Origin: an uncultured Muribaculaceae bacterium
Lineage (GTDB): Bacteria > Bacteroidota > Bacteroidia > Bacteroidales > Muribaculaceae
Direction of reading: 5' to 3'
DNA length: 24,834 nucleotides
NCBI GenBank assembly: GCA_910585285.1
Contig: CAJUDL010000050.1
Span: 1-24,834, forward strand
Shown: positions 7,586 through 13,963 of the stretch, piece after piece
Position numbering within the stretch: the stretch's first letter is position 1
How the letters are laid out: every line of letters begins with the position of its first letter
Made by a program: the position numbers and the translations under genes
Notes under the pieces: model-generated
What the model was told of the DNA's origin: nothing
Databases searched by the model: none
Seen by the model: the letters and a program-made list of their open reading frames with translations, nothing else

Positions 7586-8255
7586 AAAGTTTAAGAAGCC
7601 ATTCCATCTGTTGTTCGATGGTCATGTTATCGTTGTCAAGTAGCACGGCATCCTCCGCCTTGCGCAAGGGAGACTCTTTTCTTGTGGTGTCGATATGGTC
7701 ACGTTCCCTGATGTTTTCGAGCACATCTTCATAGGTCACGTTTTCACCTTTTTCGGTGAGTTCTTTTACGCGCCTGCGAGCACGCTCTTCGGGAGATGCA
7801 TTCACAAATACTTTCATTTCGGCAGCAGGGAAGACAGTAGTGCCTATGTCGCGACCGTCCATCACTATGCCTTTCTCTTTGCCATATTCCTGCTGGAGGG
7901 CTGTAAGATGGTGGCGTACCTCCGGAATGACTGCCACCGGACTTACCAGTGAGCTAACCTGCATGTCTCGTATCTCACGTTCAACATCCTTTCCGTTTAG
8001 TAAAGTGTGCTGTATGCCGTCGTTGCCTGCCGGGGTGAAGGATATATGTATATCGGGGAGTGCATTGACAAGAGCTGCTGTGTCAACACCTTTTTCAGGC
8101 GACGCCATGCCATGTTCTATCGCATAAAGCGTGACAGCACGATACATGGCTCCGGAATCCACGTATACGTAGCCGATGCGACGCGCGAGGTCTCGTGCCA
8201 TGGTGGATTTACCGGATGACGAATATCCGTCGATGGCTATGATGATTTTCTTCAT
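7566..8255 (-). CDS. cmk: Cytidylate kinase
   Basis: A 229-residue nucleoside monophosphate kinase that phosphorylates CMP and dCMP using ATP. It shows the P-loop GYSSSGKST (10-18), the NMP-binding DSGAMYRA (33-40), the Cmk-specific MDGRDIGTTVFP (132-143) and the lid sequence SPEERARRR. Length is standard for the bacterial type 1 enzyme. The ATG overlaps the glgB stop codon in an ATGA, and its 3' end overlaps ispH by 20 bases, so translation of the three is probably coupled. Confidence 0.96.
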   Translation of the reverse strand: MKKIIIAIDGYSSSGKSTMARDLARRIGYVYVDSGAMYRAVTLYAIEHGMASPEKGVDTAALVNALPDIHISFTPAGNDGIQHTLLNGKDVEREIRDMQVSSLVSPVAVIPEVRHHLTALQQEYGKEKGIVMDGRDIGTTVFPAAEMKVFVNASPEERARRRVKELTEKGENVTYEDVLENIRERDHIDTTRKESPLRKAEDAVLLDNDNMTIEQQMEWLLKLYEDRDR

Positions 8256-10387
8256 TTTGCTTTTTTTGTCGTTGTCTTTTTCTTGGCTGGGGTTTCCTTT
8301 TTTACAGTCTTAGCTGTAGTTTCCTTTTTTACAGCCGTTTCTTTTTTTGTTGAGACGCGTTTGGCGGGTTTCGGTTTTACCATGCGGAGCACTTGGGCGG
8401 TTCTGGCGGGAAGATACATTTTCAGCCAACCTTTGCCTGATGGAGAATAAAGAGGGTCGGGTTGAGTGAAATGGTGTATCTTGTCGTCAATATTGCCGAA
8501 ACCACCGAAATTCAGGGAATCACTGTCAAGCACGACTTCATATTCTCCGGCAGGTGCGAGGAAACCATAATCGCTGAATGATTTCGTCGGACTCCAGTTG
8601 AATACGAAGATAAGATCACCACGTCGGAATGCGAGCACCTGGTCGTCATCTTTCTCCCAAAGTTTCTCTACCGGCAATGCCTGGAAATTGAAATGGCTTG
8701 ACACCATTTCAACCATAGCGTTGTCGAATGCGTTTAGGAATTTATATTTCAGGTCTTCACGGTCAACAAGATCCCACTGGCGGCGCGCGTATTTGTAGCT
8801 CCATCCATTTCCTTCGCGTGGGAAGTCGATCCATTCCGGATGACCGAATTCATTACCCATGAAATTCAGGTAGCCTCCGTTGATGGTGGCGAGGGTCACG
8901 AGACGTATCATTTTGTGAAGTGCCATACCTCTTGCCACGACTCCGTTGTTGTCGTCAACCATCATGTGCCAATACATCTCCTTGTCGATGAGACGGAATA
9001 TAATGGTTTTATCTCCTACAAGCGCCTGGTCATGACTCTCGCAATATGATACTGTCTTTTCGTCGGCACGACGGTTTGTGAGCTCCCAGAATATGGATGT
9101 CGGATGCCAGTCTTCATCTTTCTTCTCTTTGATCATTTTGATCCAGTAATCAGGAATGCCCATTGCCATTCTATAGTCGAAACCGATACCGCCCTCTTCA
9201 AATTTGATTGCGAGTCCGGGCATTCCGCTCATCTCTTCGGCTATGGTGATTGCCTTCGGATTGATTTCATGAATGAGTATATTGGCGAGCGTGAGATACA
9301 CAATGGCGTTGGTGTCTTCGTTGCCATCGTAATAATCATCATAGCTGCCGAAAGCTTTGCCAAGACCATGGTTGTAATAGAGCATGGAGGTCACGCCATC
9401 GAAACGGAATCCGTCGAATTTATATTCCTCAAGCCAGAATTTGCAGTTTGACAGCAGGAAATGGAGAACGGAGTTCTTGCCATAGTCGAAGCAAAGGGAA
9501 TCCCATGCCGGATGTTCGCGTCTGCCGTCACCATAAAAATAGAGATCGTAAGAGCCGTCAAGACGTCCCAGACCCTCCACTTCGTTTTTAACAGCATGAG
9601 AGTGCACTATATCCATGATTACGGCTATTCCACGCGAGTGCGCGTCATCGATTAAACGTTTTAGATCATCAGGTGTGCCAAAACGGGAGGATGCGGCATA
9701 GAAACTGCTTACATGATAACCGAAAGATCCGTAATAGGGATGCTCCTGTATTGCCATGATCTGGATGGCATTGTAGCCATCGGCTGCGATGCGCGGAAGC
9801 GTCTTTGTTCGGAATTCCTCATAAGATCCGACACCTTCTTCCTGCTGTGCCATTCCAATATGGCATTCATATATTAGCAAGGGTTTTGTGTCGGGCGCGA
9901 ATTTCTTAACCTTGAATTTATATGGGTTTTCAGGGGCATATACCTCTGCTGAGAAAATATGGGTAACAGGATCCTGCACAACTCGTGTGGCATATGCCGG
10001 AATACGCTCGCCGCTTCCGCCATTCCATTCCACACGCATTTTGTAGAGGTCTCCATTGTGAATAAAGTCGGCAGGGAAATGACCTTCCCATACTCCTCCC
10101 CCTATCGGAGAGAGAGAGTATCTGTCGTCGTCTTTCCAATCGGTGAATGTCCCGATTAACCATATCTGAGTAGCATTCGGTGCATACTCGCGGAATATCC
10201 AGTCACCTTTTTTATCGCGGTGCAAGCCAAAATATTTATATGCGTTAGCGAACCCGGAGAGCGATCCGTCATTGTCGGCGGTAAGCTCATTCATTTTACG
10301 GATCACGTCTTCGTGACGTCCCTCTATGGCTGCTGCGTAGGGCTCCAGCCACGGGTCGTTGCGAAGAATCTCAAGTTTCTTTTCCAT
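8252..10387 (-). CDS. glgB: 1,4-alpha-glucan branching enzyme, GH13_8 type, with Lys-rich tail
   Basis: A 711-residue glycogen branching enzyme that makes alpha-1,6 branches in glycogen. An N-terminal CBM48 domain (about 55-150) precedes the GH13 barrel (about 165-560) and a C-terminal beta domain. Catalytic residues by position are Asp330 in GFRFDGVTSM, Glu384 in TIAEEMSGMP and Asp453 in ESHDQ. These motifs and the layout match subfamily 8, the eukaryote-like type common in Bacteroidetes. The last 41 residues (about 671-711) are an unusual tail made of Lys, Thr, Ala and Glu with repeated KKET and AKK units. It heads the run glgB-cmk-ispH-tadA. The upstream gap is filled by a heptamer array; no canonical promoter is visible there. 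Confidence 0.95.
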   Translation of the reverse strand: MEKKLEILRNDPWLEPYAAAIEGRHEDVIRKMNELTADNDGSLSGFANAYKYFGLHRDKKGDWIFREYAPNATQIWLIGTFTDWKDDDRYSLSPIGGGVWEGHFPADFIHNGDLYKMRVEWNGGSGERIPAYATRVVQDPVTHIFSAEVYAPENPYKFKVKKFAPDTKPLLIYECHIGMAQQEEGVGSYEEFRTKTLPRIAADGYNAIQIMAIQEHPYYGSFGYHVSSFYAASSRFGTPDDLKRLIDDAHSRGIAVIMDIVHSHAVKNEVEGLGRLDGSYDLYFYGDGRREHPAWDSLCFDYGKNSVLHFLLSNCKFWLEEYKFDGFRFDGVTSMLYYNHGLGKAFGSYDDYYDGNEDTNAIVYLTLANILIHEINPKAITIAEEMSGMPGLAIKFEEGGIGFDYRMAMGIPDYWIKMIKEKKDEDWHPTSIFWELTNRRADEKTVSYCESHDQALVGDKTIIFRLIDKEMYWHMMVDDNNGVVARGMALHKMIRLVTLATINGGYLNFMGNEFGHPEWIDFPREGNGWSYKYARRQWDLVDREDLKYKFLNAFDNAMVEMVSSHFNFQALPVEKLWEKDDDQVLAFRRGDLIFVFNWSPTKSFSDYGFLAPAGEYEVVLDSDSLNFGGFGNIDDKIHHFTQPDPLYSPSGKGWLKMYLPARTAQVLRMVKPKPAKRVSTKKETAVKKETTAKTVKKETPAKKKTTTKKAK

Positions 10388-10393
10388 TTCTTA

Positions 10394-10516
10394 TAATGTG
10401 TAATGTTTAATGTTAAATGTGTAATGCCTAATGCCTAATGTTTAATGTTTAATGAGCAATGTGTAATGTCTAATTGTATCAGGCATTAAACATTAAACAT
10501 TTAACATTAAACATTA
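10394..10516. repeat. Heptamer array B, 11 units plus an inverted 4-unit arm
   Basis: From 10394 to 10470 the plus strand holds eleven consecutive 7-base units in perfect phase: nine TAATGnn (nn = TG, TT, CC, AG or TC), one AAATGTG and one CAATGTG. After a 13-base gap the same motif runs on the other strand as CATTAAA-type units from 10484 to about 10515. The two parts are complementary and could fold back on one another. On the minus strand the second arm begins with the TAA stop codon (10507-10509) of the ATPase gene. It fills the gap to glgB. Confidence 0.9.
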
Positions 10517-12075
10517 TCCAGGAGACAGTGTTTGATGGCTGAAGTCAACGTCTGGGCGTCTTTGCCTCCTTGTCTCAGAGCTTCGAGCACTCCGTTGATG
10601 TATTCATCGCGTGAGTGGTAGCCCAAAAGTTGGGGAAGCCCTGAATCGGGTAGCATTGGCTTATGATTGAACACCTTCAATATGCCGTCATAATCGCTGT
10701 CGCGGATCATTACAGCAAACTGCTCTCTTAAACGGTTATAATTCTTTCTTGGTTCAAGTTTCACCACAAGTGACTTGAGGTGTGTCTCAAGCGCAGTTAT
10801 GCACGAGAAACGCGCGTCAATCTTGCATTCCACGTCTCGCTTCACCTTATGTCTCACATGTTGCAGCGCCTGCTGGTCAGCCTTCTGTTTGAAAGTGAGG
10901 ATCACCTCTTTTTTTACTCTGCGGAGGATTTTTTCGGCATCCTTGCCTCTGCGGTGTGCCATCACTCTGATAACACTTTCAAGCAGAAAGATGTTTTCCA
11001 CCTCTGCCACTTCCGGCACCATTATCTCTTTCTTGCGCAAATATCCGACCTCAATATCGGTGCGGCGATCTCGGTCCACGATTCCACGGCTGCGCAGATG
11101 ATGCATGCTTTTGAGATCATTGAATGTGCGTGTGGTCTCTATAACCTTGTCGCAGGAACCAAGCGGACGCACATTCCAGTCCTGAAATACGAGGGAATAC
11201 AATTTGAAGTCGATGCTGTGTTGGGAGTCTCCTTCGATAAAGAGAACCGGTTTGCGGCTACCTGCCAGCTCAAGAAATATGTCTTCGCTTAGAGGTGTGT
11301 CGCGAATCACTTCATAATCCCATGCCTTCTGTTCGGAATCATAGCTTTTCACCCAGATGCATGTGCTTCTGGAGCGTGAGCTTATGAAATCGATGTCAAC
11401 CGAATCATACACAAATGTGCAGTCAGGACGCAATGCTTCTATGGAATTCCATAGCGAACCGACAATCGAAGGGTGTATGAAGAGAGATGGGGAATCAATG
11501 AATATCACCGCATCAGGCATTGCATAGAGCACAGCCGCGATGTAATAGAGCACAGCTTTCTCACCCTGGCTAAGAGAAGAGACACCGATTAGGTCGTCGC
11601 CAGCCTGCGTGGCAAACATAAGCGACCCTTTGTTGCGCATTATTCTGTTGCCCGGGAAACTTTGTTCCCAAAGCTTTTTTATAATGTCTAATTTCGTGGT
11701 GCGGAGTTTTACGCGTTTCCCTTCTCCTGCTTCCCGGTCTTTGATCGTTAGCAGATATTCGAGCTCATCGGCAAACACCATATAGATTAGCTTGTCGAGT
11801 TCACATACTGCATCTGTGCGCATGTATGTGTGTCTTGAAGCTGCCTTTCGGTAGAGATCATCGATGGAACCCGTTTTTGTGGATTCTTTCCTTTCCGGGA
11901 ACGATGCTGACAAAGCCGAGAGACAGTATGAGCGATTGCCGCATAGCGATATCATTTTCTGCATAAAACGGCTCTTACCGGCGCCATTGGCACCGATCAG
12001 TGTTATTTGCCGGGCATTACTGATAATCGCATTGTCTTTGCCCGGAAAAGCGGGAGGAAGAATAACATCGCTCAT
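10507..12075 (-). CDS. AAA ATPase fused to a DUF4435 (TOPRIM-like) domain
   Basis: A 522-residue protein with two parts. The N-terminal ABC/OLD-type ATPase has Walker A GANGAGKS (28-35), signature SSLSQGEK (166-173) and Walker B VIFIDSPSLFIHP (190-202). The second part starts PVLFIEGDSQHSID (276-289), then GIVDRDRRTD (331-340) and EVENIFLLE (358-366); this matches DUF4435, a TOPRIM-like domain. The glutamate normally next to the Walker B aspartate is Ser195 here. Two-gene and merged forms of this pair occur in PARIS anti-phage systems (AriA/AriB) and in OLD-like nucleases; I infer a possible defence role but cannot separate it from a conserved Bacteroidales protein. I start at ATG 12075; the longer TTG-started form runs through a terminator hairpin. 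Confidence 0.8.
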   Translation of the reverse strand: MSDVILPPAFPGKDNAIISNARQITLIGANGAGKSRFMQKMISLCGNRSYCLSALSASFPERKESTKTGSIDDLYRKAASRHTYMRTDAVCELDKLIYMVFADELEYLLTIKDREAGEGKRVKLRTTKLDIIKKLWEQSFPGNRIMRNKGSLMFATQAGDDLIGVSSLSQGEKAVLYYIAAVLYAMPDAVIFIDSPSLFIHPSIVGSLWNSIEALRPDCTFVYDSVDIDFISSRSRSTCIWVKSYDSEQKAWDYEVIRDTPLSEDIFLELAGSRKPVLFIEGDSQHSIDFKLYSLVFQDWNVRPLGSCDKVIETTRTFNDLKSMHHLRSRGIVDRDRRTDIEVGYLRKKEIMVPEVAEVENIFLLESVIRVMAHRRGKDAEKILRRVKKEVILTFKQKADQQALQHVRHKVKRDVECKIDARFSCITALETHLKSLVVKLEPRKNYNRLREQFAVMIRDSDYDGILKVFNHKPMLPDSGLPQLLGYHSRDEYINGVLEALRQGGKDAQTLTSAIKHCLLDNV

Positions 12076-12103
12076 GGTTTCTGAATTGATGTGTAAATTT
12101 AAT

Positions 12104-12132
12104 AAAAAAATCGCAACTTGCAAAAGTTGCGA
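12104..12132 (-). terminator. Intrinsic terminator ahead of the ATPase-DUF4435 gene
   Basis: On the minus strand a 9-bp perfect stem, TCGCAACTT and AAGTTGCGA, closes a 4-base loop (12111-12132) and is followed by seven T residues (12104-12110). It would end transcripts coming from ribE. It lies 28 bases before the ATPase start codon, so it could also limit read-through into that gene. Confidence 0.75.
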
Positions 12133-12349
12133 TTCCTTTAACCATTAATTATTAATTTAAGTTTCGCAAGCTTCAACTTAAAGTTTAAGAGTTTAGAAGT
12201 TTAAGAGTTTATCGGATGCGAATATGACGGAGTTCTCATTTATTCGCAGCAATCAAATAAATATTCGCAGCAATCAAATAAACTTATAAACTGCGCATTG
12301 TGCAATTAAACTTATAAACTTCAACTTTTCGCTTGCGAAAATTGAATTA
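12133..12349. other. AT-rich gap with short tandem repeats, no gene
   Basis: This gap after ribE holds no reading frame of note. A perfect 21-bp tandem duplication (unit tattcgcagcaatcaaataaa) lies at 12241-12261 and 12262-12282. A run of 8-base units of the form GTTTArrA spans 12183-12210. A hairpin at 12320-12346, with arms TTCAA-C-TTTTCGC and GCGAAAATTGAA (one bulged C), follows the ribE stop codon by four bases but has no T-run after it. Confidence 0.7.
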
Positions 12350-12958
12350 TTAACCATCAATGTTCATGATTCGAGCGAGATATTTGCCGAGGATATCGAA
12401 TTCGATATTTACCTTAGTCCCTTTTTCAATGCGGCAGAAGTTGGTATTATCGTGAGTGTAAGGGATAATAGCCACCTTGAAACTGTTGTATGTCGGTTCG
12501 CACACGGTAAGACTTACACCGTTAACGGTTACAGAACCCTTGTCGACGGTTACATATCCACGACGTGCCAACTCTGGGTTGGCTTCATATTCGAAGGTGT
12601 AATACCAACTTCCGTCGATTTCCCTGACATCCGTGCATATGGCGGTCTGGTCAACGTGTCCCTGGACAATGTGCCCGTCGAGGCGACCATTGATTTTCAT
12701 TGATCTTTCGAGATTGACAAGGTCTCCGGGTTTTAGATCTCCGAGATTCGAGCGGTCAAGTGTCTCACGTATTGCCGTGACCGTATATGTCCCATCACCC
12801 GGAAGCGCTACTACCGTCAGGCATACGCCATTGTGAGATACACTCTGGTCTATGGTAAGCTCGTCAACAAAACTGCAACGCATTGTGATATGCAGGTTGC
12901 TTCCTTCTTCACGCAGTGCCACAACTTCTGCGGCTTCTTCAACTATTCCTGAAAACAC
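12350..12958 (-). CDS. ribE: Riboflavin synthase alpha subunit
   Basis: A 202-residue enzyme that converts two molecules of 6,7-dimethyl-8-ribityllumazine to riboflavin and a pyrimidinedione. It starts with MFSGIVEE, the family's conserved N-terminus, and has two homologous lumazine-binding halves: SHNGVCLTVV (41-50) in the first and TVNGVSLTVC (144-153) in the second. GHIVQGHVDQ (95-104) contains the active-site histidine His102, and FDILGKYLAR closes the protein. No other rib gene is nearby. A strong terminator lies 218 bases past its stop codon. Upstream lie heptamer arrays C and D and DUF4923, with no canonical promoter of its own, so it may depend on read-through from DUF4923. Confidence 0.95.
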   Translation of the reverse strand: MFSGIVEEAAEVVALREEGSNLHITMRCSFVDELTIDQSVSHNGVCLTVVALPGDGTYTVTAIRETLDRSNLGDLKPGDLVNLERSMKINGRLDGHIVQGHVDQTAICTDVREIDGSWYYTFEYEANPELARRGYVTVDKGSVTVNGVSLTVCEPTYNSFKVAIIPYTHDNTNFCRIEKGTKVNIEFDILGKYLARIMNIDG

Positions 12959-12967
12959 CGTTTTTAT

Positions 12968-13002
12968 TAATGTTTAATGTGTAATGTTTAATGTTTAATT
13001 GA
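12968..13002 (+). repeat. Heptamer array C before ribE
   Basis: Four units in perfect 7-base phase, TAATGTT, TAATGTG, TAATGTT and TAATGTT, then the partial TAATTGA. They read as TAATG on the plus strand, antisense to ribE, and end ten bases before its start codon. Confidence 0.85.
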
Positions 13003-13006
13003 AGGT

Positions 13007-13048
13007 TTTAGGCTTTAGATCCATCCGGCGAAGCTTCTAAAGCCTAAA
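13007..13048. repeat. 13-bp perfect inverted repeat between DUF4923 and ribE
   Basis: The arm tttaggctttaga (13007-13019) is exactly complementary to tctaaagcctaaa (13036-13048), with a 16-base loop. The arms are themselves made of TTAGG-type heptamer sequence and merge into array D. No T-run follows on the minus strand, so it is not a standard terminator. Confidence 0.8.
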
Positions 13049-13070
13049 GCCTAACACCTAACGCCTAATT
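13043..13070 (-). repeat. Heptamer array D at the DUF4923 stop codon
   Basis: Four units in phase on the plus strand: CCTAAAG, CCTAACA, CCTAACG and CCTAATT, which is TTAGGnn on the minus, coding strand. The TAG stop of DUF4923 (13065-13067) lies inside the first unit met by transcription. Confidence 0.85.
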
Positions 13071-13703
13071 CGCATTAAGTGCGAAGCCGACACAGAGACC
13101 ATCGTAAGAGTTGAGGAGGCTTGACAATGTCTTGGCGGCTGAGATGTTGGAATATTTTGCTACGGCATCTATGAGAGCCATGAGTTTGGATGCATCAAAC
13201 ATCACATCCATCGTGCGGGAAGTTTTCTGCACGTAGGTTTTCACCTTGCCAAGTTTGATTTTACCCACCACGCTGAAGTTGAATTCGAAAACGCCCTTTT
13301 CCGAAGTTTCGGTCACTGTGCCTTTGAGAGTCAGTTTCTTGATCTTTAGTTGGAAATTGCCGGCATTGTCGATAGTAAGGGTAGCTCCTGTGAGACCGTA
13401 TTTTTGATAATATGGTTTGAGTTTGGTTTCGATGGCGGCTCCCGCTGCTTTGCCTCCTGCCTGCTTGAGGAAATTGTCGCCTTGGAACGCTACCGCCGGA
13501 CCCGTGGCGAGCCAGTTGCCCTGCAGATCCTGCACCGAGAGGTTGCTGCTTGAAAAGACTCCTTCGAGAAGATTTCCGACTGTTTCCTTAGTGTCGCCGC
13601 TACCTAATTTGCCTAAAAGGTCTTTAAGACTTTGGGCATTGGTCATATTAGAGCATGCCAGAATCATAGCTGCAAATACTATTACAATCCTAAACTGTTT
13701 CAT
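13065..13703 (-). CDS. DUF4923 lipocalin-like secreted protein
   Basis: A 212-residue protein with a clear signal peptide (MKQFRIVIVFAAMILACSN, probable cleavage after NAQ or TNA near residue 23). The mature part has a short linker containing LKDLLGKLGSGD, then DLQGNWLATGPAVAFQGDN, an Ala/Gly/Lys helix, and a run of alternating beta strands (ATLTIDNAGNFQLKIKKLTL, VFEFNFSVVGKIKL), ending in a helix and SYDGLCVGFAL. This fits DUF4923, a Bacteroidales family thought to form a lipocalin-like barrel; its ligand is unknown. It is divergent from the DUF4493 locus on the right. A candidate -7 box (minus strand TAATTTTG, 13778-13785) lies about 75 bases upstream. Confidence 0.8.
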   Translation of the reverse strand: MKQFRIVIVFAAMILACSNMTNAQSLKDLLGKLGSGDTKETVGNLLEGVFSSSNLSVQDLQGNWLATGPAVAFQGDNFLKQAGGKAAGAAIETKLKPYYQKYGLTGATLTIDNAGNFQLKIKKLTLKGTVTETSEKGVFEFNFSVVGKIKLGKVKTYVQKTSRTMDVMFDASKLMALIDAVAKYSNISAAKTLSSLLNSYDGLCVGFALNAN

Positions 13704-13963
13704 TTCATATATTTATTTAGTGTTTATATTCATGGAATCCCATATATTTTATGGCCGTTTTGTAATATATCGTGTTACAAAATTACAATTTTATTGGTTA
13801 ATTTGGAGTAATAATGCACAAATTTACATGAAAATTAGCAAATTTTATAATTTTGAGATAATTTTGTACCGGATAAATATGTCAAATCATCAATAGGTAT
13901 AAAATCTTAAAAATGCACACAGGTATTATTTGGCATAAATCCGTATTGCTAATTTAAAAGATC
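13704..13963. promoter_or_regulatory. Divergent AT-rich promoter region
   Basis: This very AT-rich gap separates genes reading left and right. On the minus strand TAATTTTG at 13778-13785 could serve DUF4923. On the plus strand two overlapping candidates, TAATTTTG at 13848-13855 and 13859-13866, stand about 100 bases before the first DUF4493 gene; the first has a weak TTTA 21 bases upstream. In sequence this AT-rich, chance matches to TAnnTTTG are expected, so exact promoters are uncertain. Confidence 0.4.

Noticed and set aside
10394..10516. CRISPR array
   Set aside because: The repeats are 7 bases long and contiguous, without spacers, and no cas gene is near.
12076..12123. Longer start (TTG) for the ATPase-DUF4435 gene
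   Set aside because: The extra 16 codons lie over the terminator hairpin and its T-run; the ATG at 12075 gives a normal N-terminus leading into the P-loop.
13007..13048. Intrinsic terminator for DUF4923
   Set aside because: The stem is perfect but AT-rich with a 16-base loop and no T-run follows it on the minus strand.
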